A DNA stretch of 64,000 nt. Origin: Symsagittifera roscoffensis (taxonomy: Eukaryota; Xenacoelomorpha; Acoela; Convolutidae). The notes beneath the pieces are model-generated. The model searched no databases. It had not been told where the DNA came from and saw only the letters and a program-made list of their open reading frames with translations. The stretch spans positions 3,784,485 through 3,848,484 of the forward strand of contig NC_087066.1 in assembly GCF_963678635.1 (NCBI RefSeq), in the 5' to 3' direction. Within the stretch, counting starts at the first letter, position 1; each line of letters opens with the position of its first letter. Shown piece after piece: positions 43,732 through 55,516 of this stretch. The translations under genes and the position numbers were made by a program.

Positions 43732-44246
43732 AAAGTTTATCCTTTTATTTAAATATTTATTCTTTCGCTTTATATAGCTATGTAGTATAGCTATTAATTT
43801 CCTTTCAACAATTTTGACTTTTATAAAAAACAAAAAACACAAAAAATACCCCCTTTGTATGAACCAGCCCTCCCCTTATTACGCGCTTGGACAGACTTCA
43901 CATACTTCAGGAAGAAAAGGAGACTTCGGAAAAAGAATGTTTAAGGAATAAAACTAACCTTCAAACCTTTGAGAAACAAATAAATTTGATGTACTTAATT
44001 TTATAGTTAAATCCCTTGGTTGTGTAAACTCTATTTTGATTTATAAATGTAACTGATGTGTTTATATTCATTCAAGCCTGACTCAAAGTATCAGTTGTTC
44101 AAAAACATCTGCTACCTGTAATGCCAACAAACTATTGAACCAACTTTATGAGATTGAAAGAAAAAGCTTCGATCGATCAACATTTACCCCACTATTCAAG
44201 TGAAAGTAATAAAAAAGAAAGTTTCAGTTTTTTTCCTCTCCAAATA
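43732..44246 (+). other. 3' untranslated region of the element
   Basis: About 515 bp without coding capacity between ORF4 and the polypurine tract. This is the sequence that recurs most often in the surrounding array (landmarks TCTGCTACC, TATATTCATTCAAGCC). Confidence 0.75.
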
Positions 44247-44258
44247 GGAGGATGGATA
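44247..44258 (+). other. Polypurine tract
   Basis: AGGAGGATGGAT(A) directly upstream of the 3' LTR, the expected position for plus-strand priming. It is conserved next to all three full-length LTRs in the array. Confidence 0.65.
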
Positions 44259-44932
44259 TGTTCTGATTTCAAATAGAAACAGAAACATGAATTAATTTAT
44301 TGCGTTCACAAAATGTGACGCCTCCGCCACCACCAAAAGAAATATAATTTTATTCCCTTGCAAAAGGAAGAGAAATGCTATTGGAATAATTCGTATAACG
44401 TTTTAAGCATTGAGAATTGAAACGACTATTCTCATTCAATGCGAATATTAACGATTCCTCTCGTAAAATACGAGCATACGAAACCTTCTTCTCGTAAAAT
44501 ACGAATGTACGAATAGAGAATACGACGTTAAGAAGTAATTTCTCATTTGCTACAAAAAGTGGCGTGATTTCCCCATCTGAGTATAAATAGAAGCTCAAAA
44601 CTACGGAAATTCATTCCCAACAATATCTCTTCTAACACCACAACCTCCCTCTCTAATATCCCAACAGATCTCTTCTAACACCAACACCACTCTCTTCTAC
44701 CACCCCAACCAATCTCTAAAATAATATCTACTCTCAGTAAAAATATCTCCAATCTCACCCCTAAAAAAATACTGAGTCAAAAGGCAACTTGCTGTAAATT
44801 CATACTAACTTCTTTTCTAATAAAATATTTCTCAGCGAATTTTAGATTTACTTTCTAAGATAGAAAGTAGAAAGGACCCTTTATTCCTAGCAAGCGTTTT
44901 GTCCGACGTAAGTAGTTTTTGCTAGCGTAATA
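44259..44932 (+). repeat. 3' LTR
   Basis: 674 bp. About 14-15 differences from the 5' LTR by eye, one of them a single-base indel. TATAAATA at 44582 and initiator TCATTC at 44611 are intact, as are the U3 palindromes at 44460 and 44491. Confidence 0.95.
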
Positions 44933-44936
44933 ATTG
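44933..44936. other. Right target-site duplication (ATTG)
   Basis: ATTG follows the 3' LTR and the interrupted array LTR resumes at once (CAAGTGGCCTTTCGACTC). Confidence 0.8.
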
Positions 44937-45480
44937 CAAGTGGCCTTTCGACTCAATATTTTTTTAAGGATGAGAGTAGAGATACTTCTACTGTGAGTGG
45001 ATAGACTTTTACAGAGAACGGTTTGGGTGGTTGAAAAGAGTGGTGTTGGTATATTGCGGTGACATATAATTTTTGATGCCCAAGAAGGGAATTGGTTATT
45101 GAGTACTTTTTCTGAATGGTAGGCTTCTAATTTGAAGCGGCTGATTGACAGACTCAAAGTATAATTAAAATTCGTTTAGAAGGCAGGATTAGTGTTGCAA
45201 TTTATATGCCGTTCTTGATCTAACTGATTATATAACTTGGTATTTATTTCAGTGGGGTGTAGGGGCTGTCGCCCAAAGGTCATAGGATGTTGAGAAACTG
45301 ATACCGGCGTTTTTGCCGTTAGTATTCTATATGGTCATACTATCTAGGTTCGTTTTTCTAGGTTCGTCAAGTGTTGAGTCAAAAGTTGGTGAATCCCGCT
45401 TTTATATCCTATATAAAGTAAACATTTTTTTCAGACTGGGTTTGTTGCGTGATCCAAGTTTTGATTTAGTCTATCAAAAC
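44937..45480 (-). pseudogene. Continuation of interrupted LTR fragment and ORF4 remnant
   Basis: LTR part to about 45050, then a jump into ORF4 (45051-45480) with its C-terminal motifs and the linker largely deleted. Frame is broken several times. Confidence 0.6.
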
Positions 45481-46625
45481 TTGTTAATTGGATGTGAGGA
45501 TACATGCAATCATGGTTGATATTATCCACTTCCTCTAAAAGAGGTGCTTGTATTTTTTGATCACATCCTTCTTCTAATTTTTCAGTTTGCTCATCTTGAG
45601 TAAAATTCGAGGTCACTATAGAAGTGGGAAGTATGTTGTACGAGGCGGCAAGCAATACTTTGCCAAAATGTAGAGAGCGCCCGGTAATTTTGTGAATATG
45701 CAAGGTTTTTATTATGAATACTAGACAATCTAGTATGAATTTTTCAAAAAGAAATGAGGCAAAGACTATTTCGCTTTTTTCTAAATAGTATTGTTTTTTC
45801 CCGAATATACGGTTGTATTCGTTTTTCCAAAAGTCTAGAGAAATGAAATCATCGAAATAAATTGTTTGAGAGGAGCCTAGCGAGCTATATGAGTCTGACA
45901 AAAAAGAAGTTTTTGAGCGTTTAGAAAGGACCTGGATACTTTTTGCAGTATTCCTTTCATTTCTGAACTATCGGAAGTCATGTTCCAAAACTTTTGCATT
46001 TGACCGTAATTGCTAATTGAAGCACCTTGATCAGATGCTAAAGAATGCTTAAATTTTTGAACAACTTCTTTCGGTTTGAAGAGATCTGGTCCTGTTACCC
46101 TTGTGATTTGGGGTGTTAATTCAATCCAGGACTTGTCATCATCAACATCTAGTTGAAAAAGATTTAAAAGTTTGTCGGAACAGTCTTGTAGATCTGCCAA
46201 TTGAAAGATTTGTCGCGTAATTGGATCGACAAATCGAATATTTCCTTATACATAATGGGAATGCGATTATAGCCTTGATCCATTAATTGCAAAGGTAAAA
46301 AAACTTTTGGACAAAGGTAGAGCCAGGCAACATTGCCATTGGTCTCTAAGAACATAAAAGGGTTCTGAGTTAAATTGTAGCCCGCCACACGTGGGCTTTC
46401 AAGTGAAAGCATTAAAATATTTAAGATTGAGGAGCGTTCTAGCTCACATTGATTTTTTAGAAGGGCTAATTCGGCTGTTCTAAGCATGTAGAAGCTATAG
46501 AAAAGAATATAGTCCAATTTGGTTTCTATTTGAGCTTCATAGTCAATTTGAATAGTTAGGAATCTAAGTGGCGGCAAATCTTCACATGTTGTTATAAATT
46601 CAAATACATCAATATGTTTTTTTCT
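45431..46625 (-). pseudogene. env 3' half, three long open pieces
   Basis: The best-preserved array env: open at 45901-45431 (156 codons: membrane segment, second hydrophobic stretch, acidic tail), 46200-45877 (107 codons) and 46577-46164 (137 codons), in shifted frames. It contains the C-P-K, Y-N-R-I-P-I-M-Y and L-T-P-Q-I-T-R-V motifs seen in the element's env. It begins at the IDYEA region, and 3'UTR sequence adjoins at 46626. Confidence 0.75.
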
Positions 46626-47575
46626 TTCAACCTAATCAAGCGAGGTAAAAATTAATCAACCGAAGCTATTTTTGTGTAATTTCATGAAGTTTGTTCAATT
46701 GGTTTCATTATTGGTAGCAGTTTTTATTGTAAGCCCAATTTGAGTCAGGCTTGAATGAATATCAAGACAACTGTTACAATTATAAATCAAATAAAGGTTA
46801 CACAATCAAAAGATCATATTATAAGTTTAAATACATCAAAATTGTTTTGTTTCTCAAAAATTTGAAGTTAAGTTCATTAGTATCATTCCTTGGAAACCTT
46901 TTTTCTTGAAGTTTCCTTTTTGTCCTAAATTGTATGAAATGGGAGTCCGTATGCGTAATTGGGGAGGACTGGTTCATATAAAAGATGTATTTTTTCTAAA
47001 TTAGAAATCAAAAATTGTTGAAAAGACACAATTAGTAGCTATACTACATGGCTATTTAAAATGAAAGGATAAAGTTTAATAATTTTCCTTCCAACCGGGC
47101 TATTGAAAAAGAGTATAGTCCAATTTGATTCCCTTTGAGCTTCATAGTCAATTTGACTAGTTAAGAATTTAAGTGGCGGCAAATCTTCACATCTTATGAT
47201 TTCTTGAACTTCGTTTTCCTGAAGTTGCTTTTCCGTCCTGAAGTAGATGTGCGGGTGTCTGTAAACATAATTGCGGAGGACTGGTTCATATAAAAGAGTG
47301 TTTTATAGGAAATCAGAATTTAATAGAATTTATATAATATAAATAGCTATATTAACGTGGAAGGATAAGTTTTTTTAAGTTTCCCTCCAACCTGGCTATA
47401 AGTTGGTGGTTTTTTGTTTTTAATTTGTGAAACTATTTCATGTATGTGGCTACGTTGGATTTGCTCAGTGTATTCATCCAACTGAGGGGTTTGCATTTTT
47501 GCAGTTTAATATTTTGCGACACATTTTGTTGTACAGTGAAGGATCGTGGTGAAGCCTGTGTTGTAGTAGGTGCCG
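46626..47575 (-). repeat. 3'UTR, short env fragment, 3'UTR, ORF4 3' fragment
   Basis: 3'UTR (to 47085), env IDYEA fragment (47086-47195), second 3'UTR type (to 47375) and ORF4 3' fragment with the recurrent internal deletion (to 47575). Same order as 23613-24625, so this composite unit was duplicated. Confidence 0.6.
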
Positions 47576-47579
47576 TAGT

Positions 47580-48345
47580 AGTGGAAGTAATATAGGGTAC
47601 TTTATAGTTTCTATCTTAGAAAGTATATGTATATTTCGCTGAGAAATATTATATTAGAAAAGAAGTTAGTATGAGTTTATTGCAAGTTGCCTTTTGACTC
47701 AATGTTTATTTTAAGGATGAGAGTAGAGATGCTTCTACTGAGAATGGATGGACTTTTATAGAGAAGGGTTGGGGTGTTTGAAAAGAGTGGTTTTGGTGTT
47801 TTGTGAGGATGTGTTTGAATGAATTCCAGTAGTTTTTAGCTTCTGTTATACTCAAATGGGAAATCTCTCAATTTGTCGCATCAAATGAGAAGTTACTGGT
47901 TTACCCTGCTAACCAAGCGAGGTAAAAATTAATCAACCGAAGCTACTCTTTTTCAATTTCATGAAGTTGGTTCAATTGGTTTTATTGTCGGTAGCAGATG
48001 TTATTGCAGACCTAAGTTGAGTCAGGCTTGAATGAATATAAATACAACGGTTACACTTGTAGATCAAATAAAAATTCACTCAAACAAATGATCAAATTTT
48101 AAAATTAAATAAATCAAAAATGTTTTTTTTTTCTCAAAAACTTGAATTTAAGTTCATTATTATCATTCCTTGGATATCTTTTTTTTGAAGTTTCCTTTTC
48201 GTCCTGAATTGTATTATGTGGGTGTCCGTATGCGTAATTGGGGAGGACTGATTCATATAAAAAGATGTTTTGTTTTATTAGAAATCAAAAATTGTTGAAA
48301 AGACAAAATTAGTAGCTATACTACATAGCTAAATAAAATGAAAGA
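47580..48345 (-). repeat. LTR copy lacking 5' U3, plus 3'UTR
   Basis: LTR part to about 47885, then 3'UTR; standard short unit. Confidence 0.65.
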
Positions 48346-49697
48346 ATAAGTTTTTTACAATTTTGCTTCTTCTGTTTTTAATTTGTTAATTTGCTTTTTT
48401 AGCTCCCAGATTTGATGGATTTTATGCAAATGGCTACGTTGGATTTGCTCAGTGTCTTCATCCAACTGGGGGGTTTGTAACTTTGCAGTAATTATTTTGC
48501 GGGGACATATATTTTTTGATACCAGAGAAGGAAATTGGTTATTGAGTACATTTTCTTAATAGGATGGTAGGCTTCTAATTTGAAGCGAGTGATTAACGAA
48601 CTCAAAACAAAATTGAGATCCATATCGAAGCCAGGATTAGTGTTGGAATTTATATGCCGTTCCCGATCTAACTTGAGGTTATTTGCCTTTTGAGGTTATC
48701 GCTGATTCAAAACCTTAGTTTTCTTTTGTTAAAATTTTAGAATTTTTCTGGACTGAAAGCAAAATCTGAAACCTAAACCTATGGTAGCTGAAGTTGATTT
48801 TATTATCTTCAAGTTATTATCTTTTATTATCTTGATTTGAAAGACGTTCTCGATCTAACTGAATATGCAACTGGGTATTTATTTCAGTGGGGTGTAAGGG
48901 CTGTCGCCCAGTGGTCATAGGATGTTGAGAAACTGATACCGGAGTATTTGCCGTTAGTATCCTATATGGTCTTACTATCTAGATTCGTTTCTCAATTCGA
49001 AAGTTTGTGGGAACCAGGGTATTTTGACATTAGGAGGTGAAACTTTTAGGGGTGGTGGCTGTGGTGCTGTAGCTATTGAGACAGCTGAAGTTGTGTGAAG
49101 TCGTGGTACAACGAAGGATCGTGTTGAGGCCGGCGTTGCAGTAGGGCTGTTGTAGGGGAAGAAATTGATGGCTGAGTCGAAGTTGAAAGCTGCGAGTCCA
49201 ATGGATCGGTTGGTGGTAGTAGGGAGAGAAGATCCTCAAAACTTCTCAAGTCGTCGTCAAGTGTTGAGTCGAAAATTGGTGGATCCGCTGGTATATCCTT
49301 TAAAAAGTAGGCAATTTTTTTGGACTGGGTTCGTTGGTTGATCCAAGTTTTGATTTCGTCGATCAAAACATGGATATTGGATGTGAGGACACATGCAATC
49401 ATGGTTGATATTATCAACTTCCTCTAAAAGAGGTGCTTGTATTTTTGATCACATTATTCTTCTAATTTTTCAGCTTGCTCATCTTGAGTGAAACTCGAGG
49501 TCACTATAGAAGTGAAAAAAAGTTATACGGGGCGGCAAGCAAAATTTTGGCACAATGTAGTGAGCTGCCGGTAATTTTGTGAATATGCGAGGTTTTTACT
49601 ATGAATACTAGACAATCTAGTATGAGTTTCACAAAGAGAAAAGAGGCGAAGACTGTTCCGCATTTTTGTAAATAGTACTGTATTTTCCCGAATATAC
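48346..49697 (-). pseudogene. ORF4 copy with 172-bp insert, then env C-terminus
   Basis: ORF4 is split by foreign sequence at 48673-48844. Its N-terminal part is open at 49417-49073 (114 codons, the longest upstream extension seen, overlapping the env end). The env tail and membrane region (open 49710-49504) follow to about 49697. Confidence 0.65.
48673..48844. repeat. Insert homologous to the array's right flank
   Basis: About 150 bp match 57284-57423 almost perfectly (TTGAGGTTATTTGCCTTTTG start). The insert is bordered by a near-identical 15-bp repeat, CGTTCCCGATCTAAC (48658-48672) and CGTTCTCGATCTAAC (48845-48859). Confidence 0.75.
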
Positions 49698-50144
49698 GGG
49701 GGGTTTGCATTTTTGCAGTTTAATATTTTGCGTTAACATTTTGTGGTACATTGAAGGATTGTGGTGAAGCCTGTGTTGTAGTAGGTGCCGTAGTAGTGGA
49801 GGTAAAATAGGGTCCTTTCTATTTTCTATCTTAGAAAGTATGTCTATAATTCGCTGAGAAATGTTTTATTAGGAGAGAAGTTAGTATGAATTCATTGCAA
49901 GTTGCCTTTTGACTCAATATTTATTTTAAGGATGAGATTGAGGAAATTTTTACTGAGAATGGATAGTCTTTTATAGAGAAGGGTTGGGGTGGTTGAAGAG
50001 AGTGGTGTTGGTATTTTATGAGGATGTGTTAGAATGAATTCCAGTAGTTTTCAGCTTCAATTTATACCCAAATGGGAAATCACCCAATTTGTTGTATCAA
50101 ACGAGAAGTTACTAGTTTACCCTGCTAGTCAAACGAGGTAAAAA
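49698..50144 (-). repeat. ORF4 fragment and LTR copy lacking 5' U3
   Basis: ORF4 3' fragment to 49795, LTR part 49800-50108, and the first bases of 3'UTR. Last LTR of the array on this side. Confidence 0.6.
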
Positions 50145-52830
50145 TTAATCAACCGAAGCTTTCTTCGTTCAATTTCATGAAGTTTGTTCAACTGGTTTTT
50201 TACTATCCGTAGCAGATGTTATTGTAGACCTAATTTGAGTGAGGCTTGAATGAATATGAATACAACGGTTACACAGATAAATCAAACAAAGTTTACGTAA
50301 TCAAATGATTAAATTATAAGTTTAAATACACCAAAATTGTTTTGTTTCTCAAAAACTTGAAGTTAAGTTCATTATTATCATTCCTTGAATATCGTTTTTC
50401 TCGAAGTTTCCTTTTCGTCCTGAAATGTATGAAGTGGGTGTCCTTATGCGTAATTGGGGAGGACTGGTTCATAAAAAAAGTATGTATTTTTTTTTAAATT
50501 TCAAAATTTGTTGAAAAGACAAAATTATTAGCTATACTAGATAGCTATCTAAAATGAAAGGATAAGTTTTTATGATGTTTCTTCCAACAAGGCTATTGAA
50601 AAACATATAGTCCAATTTGGTTCCTATTTGAGCTTCATAGTCAACTTGACTAGTTATGAATTTAAGTGGCGGCAAATCTTCACATGTTGTTATAAATTCA
50701 AATACATCAAATTGTTTTCTTCTTTCAAAAGTTTGAATTTAAGTTCAATATTATGATTCTTTGGACGTCTTTTTCTTGAAGTTGCTTTTCCGTCCTGAAG
50801 TAGATGAGTGGGTGTCTGTAAACGTATGTGGGGAGGACTGGTTCATATAAAAGGGTGTATTATTTTTCCGTGTCATATTGAAAATCAGAATTGCTGAAAA
50901 GACAAATTAGTAGCTATACTACAAGCTATATTAACATGGTAGGATGAGTTGGTGGTTTTTGTTTTTAATTTGTGAAACTATTTCACGTATATGGCTACGT
51001 TGGATTTGCTCAGTATGTTCATTCAACTGGGGGTTTTTAATGTTGCAGTTGGATATTTTGCGGGGACATATAATTTTTGATACCCAAGAAGGGAATTGGT
51101 TATTGAGTACATTTTCTTAGTGGTAGGCTTCTAACTTGAAGCGGCTGATGATTAACAGACTCAAAATATAATTGAGATCCGTATCGAAGGCAGGATTAGT
51201 GTTGGAATTTGTATGCCGTTCTCGATCTAACTGAATATATAACTTGTTATTTATTTCAGTGGTGTGTAAGGGCTGTCGCCCAATAGTCATAGGATGTTGA
51301 GAAACTGATACCGGCGTTTTTGCTGTTAGAATCCTATATGGTCTTACTATCTAGGTTCGTTTCTCAATTCGAAAAATTATGGGAACCTAGGGTATTTTGA
51401 AATTAGGAGGTGAAACTTTTACGGGTGGTGGCTGTGGTGCTGTAGCTATTGAGACAGCTGAAGTTGCGAGGTCGTGGTACAACGAAGGATCGTGTTGAGG
51501 CCGGCGATGCAGTAGGGGCCGTTGTAGTGGAAGTAGTTGGCGGCTGAGTCGGTGTTGAAAGCTGCGGGTCCAGTGGATCGGTTGGTAGTTGTAGGGAAAG
51601 AAGATCCTCAAAACTTCTCAAGTCGTCGTCAAGTGTTGAGTCGAAAGTTGGTGAATCCCGCTTTTATATCCTAGAAAAAGTAAACTTTTTTTTTTCAGAC
51701 TGGGTTTCTTGGGTGATCCAAGTTTTGATTTGGTCTATCAAAACATGTTAATTGGATTTGAGGATACATGCGATCATGGTTGATATTATCAACTTCCTCT
51801 AAAAGAGGTGCTTGTATTTTTTGATCACATTCTTCTTCTAATTTTACAGTTTGCTCATCTTGAGTAAAATTCGAGGTCATTATAGAAGTGGAAAGTATGT
51901 TATAAGAGGCGGCAGGCAATACTTTGCCAAAATGTAGTGAGCGGCCGGTAATTTTGTGAATATGCAAGGTTTTTATTATGAATACTAGACAATCTAGTAT
52001 GAATTTCACAAAAAGAAATGAGGCAAAGACTATTTCGCTTTTTTCTAAATAGTATTGTTTTTTTCCCGAATATACGGTTCTATTCGTTTTTCCAAAAGTC
52101 TAGAGAAATGAGATCATCGAAATATATTGTTTGAGAGGAGCCTAGCGAGCTATATGAGTCTGACAAAAAAGAAATTTCTGAGCGTTTAGAAAGGACCTGG
52201 ACACTTTGATCAGATGCTAAATAATGCTTAAATTATTGAACAACTTCTTTCGGTTTGAAGAGATATGGTCCTGTTACCCTTGTGATTTGGGTTGTTAATT
52301 CAATCCAGGACTTGTCATCATCAACATCTAATTGAAAAAGATTTAAATGTTTGTCGGAACAGTCTTGTAGATCTGCCAATTGAAAGATTTGTCGCGTAAT
52401 TGGATCGACAAATCGAATATTTCCTTATACATAATGGGAATGCGATTATAGCCTTGATCCATTAATTGCAAAGGTAAAAAAACTTTTGGACAAAGGTAGA
52501 GCCAGGCAACATTGCCATTGGTCTCTAAGAACATAAAAGGGTTCTGAGTTAAATTGTAGCCCGCCACACGTGGGCTTTCAAGTGAAAGCATTAAAATATT
52601 TAAGATTGAGGAGCGTTCTAGCTCACATTGATTTTTTAGAAGGGCTAATTCGGCTGTTCTAAGCATGTAGAAGCTATAGAAAAGAATATAGTCCAATTTG
52701 GTTTCTATTTGAGCTTCATAGTCAATTTGAATAGTTAGGAATCTAAGTGGCGGCAAATCTTCACATGTTGTTATAAATTCAAATACATCAATATGTTTTT
52801 TTCTTTCAACCTAATCAAGCGAGGTAAAAG
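50145..52830 (-). repeat. 2,686-bp tandem unit, first copy
   Basis: 3'UTR, env fragment (50571-50700), 3'UTR, ORF4 (50936-51760; open pieces 51611-51387 and 51621-51403) and env (51690-52815; open 52009-51695 and 52756-52343, with an internal deletion of about 70 bp near 52200). Through about 52419 it looks identical to the next copy. The rest matches 46240-46650 instead. Confidence 0.8.
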
Positions 52831-55516
52831 TTAATCAACCGAAGCTTTCTTCGTTCAATTTCATGAAGTTTGTTCAACTGGTTTTTTACTATCCGTAGCA
52901 GATGTTATTGTAGACCTAATTTGAGTGAGGCTTGAATGAATATGAATACAACGGTTACACAGATAAATCAAACAAAGTTTACGTAATCAAATGATTAAAT
53001 TATAAGTTTAAATACACCAAAATTGTTTTGTTTCTCAAAAACTTGAAGTTAAGTTCATTATTATCATTCCTTGAATATCGTTTTTCTCGAAGTTTCCTTT
53101 TCGTCCTGAAATGTATGAAGTGGGTGTCCTTATGCGTAATTGGGGAGGACTGGTTCATAAAAAAAGTATGTATTTTTTTTTAAATTTCAAAATTTGTTGA
53201 AAAGACAAAATTATTAGCTATACTAGATAGCTATCTAAAATGAAAGGATAAGTTTTTATGATGTTTCTTCCAACAAGGCTATTGAAAAACATATAGTCCA
53301 ATTTGGTTCCTATTTGAGCTTCATAGTCAACTTGACTAGTTATGAATTTAAGTGGCGGCAAATCTTCACATGTTGTTATAAATTCAAATACATCAAATTG
53401 TTTTCTTCTTTCAAAAGTTTGAATTTAAGTTCAATATTATGATTCTTTGGACGTCTTTTTCTTGAAGTTGCTTTTCCGTCCTGAAGTAGATGAGTGGGTG
53501 TCTGTAAACGTATGTGGGGAGGACTGGTTCATATAAAAGGGTGTATTATTTTTCCGTGTCATATTGAAAATCAGAATTGCTGAAAAGACAAATTAGTAGC
53601 TATACTACAAGCTATATTAACATGGTAGGATGAGTTGGTGGTTTTTGTTTTTAATTTGTGAAACTATTTCACGTATATGGCTACGTTGGATTTGCTCAGT
53701 ATGTTCATTCAACTGGGGGTTTTTAATGTTGCAGTTGGATATTTTGCGGGGACATATAATTTTTGATACCCAAGAAGGGAATTGGTTATTGAGTACATTT
53801 TCTTAGTGGTAGGCTTCTAACTTGAAGCGGCTGATGATTAACAGACTCAAAATATAATTGAGATCCGTATCGAAGGCAGGATTAGTGTTGGAATTTGTAT
53901 GCCGTTCTCGATCTAACTGAATATATAACTTGTTATTTATTTCAGTGGTGTGTAAGGGCTGTCGCCCAATAGTCATAGGATGTTGAGAAACTGATACCGG
54001 CGTTTTTGCTGTTAGAATCCTATATGGTCTTACTATCTAGGTTCGTTTCTCAATTCGAAAAATTATGGGAACCTAGGGTATTTTGAAATTAGGAGGTGAA
54101 ACTTTTACGGGTGGTGGCTGTGGTGCTGTAGCTATTGAGACAGCTGAAGTTGCGAGGTCGTGGTACAACGAAGGATCGTGTTGAGGCCGGCGATGCAGTA
54201 GGGGCCGTTGTAGTGGAAGTAGTTGGCGGCTGAGTCGGTGTTGAAAGCTGCGGGTCCAGTGGATCGGTTGGTAGTTGTAGGGAAAGAAGATCCTCAAAAC
54301 TTCTCAAGTCGTCGTCAAGTGTTGAGTCGAAAGTTGGTGAATCCCGCTTTTATATCCTAGAAAAAGTAAACTTTTTTTTTTCAGACTGGGTTTCTTGGGT
54401 GATCCAAGTTTTGATTTGGTCTATCAAAACATGTTAATTGGATTTGAGGATACATGCGATCATGGTTGATATTATCAACTTCCTCTAAAAGAGGTGCTTG
54501 TATTTTTTGATCACATTCTTCTTCTAATTTTACAGTTTGCTCATCTTGAGTAAAATTCGAGGTCATTATAGAAGTGGAAAGTATGTTATAAGAGGCGGCA
54601 GGCAATACTTTGCCAAAATGTAGTGAGCGGCCGGTAATTTTGTGAATATGCAAGGTTTTTATTATGAATACTAGACAATCTAGTATGAATTTCACAAAAA
54701 GAAATGAGGCAAAGACTATTTCGCTTTTTTCTAAATAGTATTGTTTTTTTCCCGAATATACGGTTCTATTCGTTTTTCCAAAAGTCTAGAGAAATGAGAT
54801 CATCGAAATATATTGTTTGAGAGGAGCCTAGCGAGCTATATGAGTCTGACAAAAAAGAAATTTCTGAGCGTTTAGAAAGGACCTGGACACTTTGATCAGA
54901 TGCTAAATAATGCTTAAATTATTGAACAACTTCTTTCGGTTTGAAGAGATATGGTCCTGTTACCCTTGTGATTTGGGTTGTTAATTCAATCCAGGACTTG
55001 TCATCATCAACATCTAATTGAAAAAGATTTAAATGTTTGTCGGAACAGTCTTGTAGATCTGCCAATTGAAAGATTTGTCGCGTAATTGGATCGACAAATC
55101 GAATACTTCCTTATACATAATGGGAATGCGATTATAGCATTGATCCATTAATTGCAAAGGTAAAAAAAATTTGGAAAAAGGTAGAGCCAGGCAACATTGC
55201 CATTGGTCTCTAAGAATATAAAAGGGTTCTGAGTTAAATTGTAGCCCGCCACACGTGGGCTTTCAAGTGAAAGCATTAAAATATTTAAGATTGAGGAGCG
55301 TTCTAGCTCACAATGATTTTTTAGAAGGGCTAATTCGGCTGTTCTAAGCATGTAGAAGCTATAGAAAAGAATATAGTCCAATTTGGTTTGTTTTTGAGCT
55401 TCATAGTCAATTTGACTAGTTAGGAATTTAAGTGGCGGCAAATCTTCACATGTTGTTATAAATTCAAATACATCAAGATGTTTTTTTTCTTTCAACCTAA
55501 TCAAGCGAGGTAAAAG
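52831..55516 (-). repeat. 2,686-bp tandem unit, second copy
   Basis: Same modules; predicted peptides 54297-54073, 54307-54089 and 54695-54381 are identical to those of the first copy. From about 55105 it diverges from the first copy and carries an independent env version (open 55504-55148). Confidence 0.8.

Larger units (their letters stand above)
24726..44932 (+). mobile_element. Ty3/gypsy-type LTR retrotransposon with internal tandem duplication
   Basis: Complete insertion: two LTRs of about 675 bp in the same orientation, TSD ATTG, PBS, PPT, gag, protease, macro domain, RT, RNase H, integrase, antisense gene, env-like gene and ORF4. The order RT-RNase H-integrase and the GPY motif place it in Ty3/gypsy (Metaviridae-like). 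Its 20.2-kb length comes from a duplicated 6.57-kb block; without it the element would be about 13.6 kb, still long for the group. LTRs differ at about 14-15 positions by eye. Frameshifts in gag, pol and env show that it is not intact. Confidence 0.95.
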
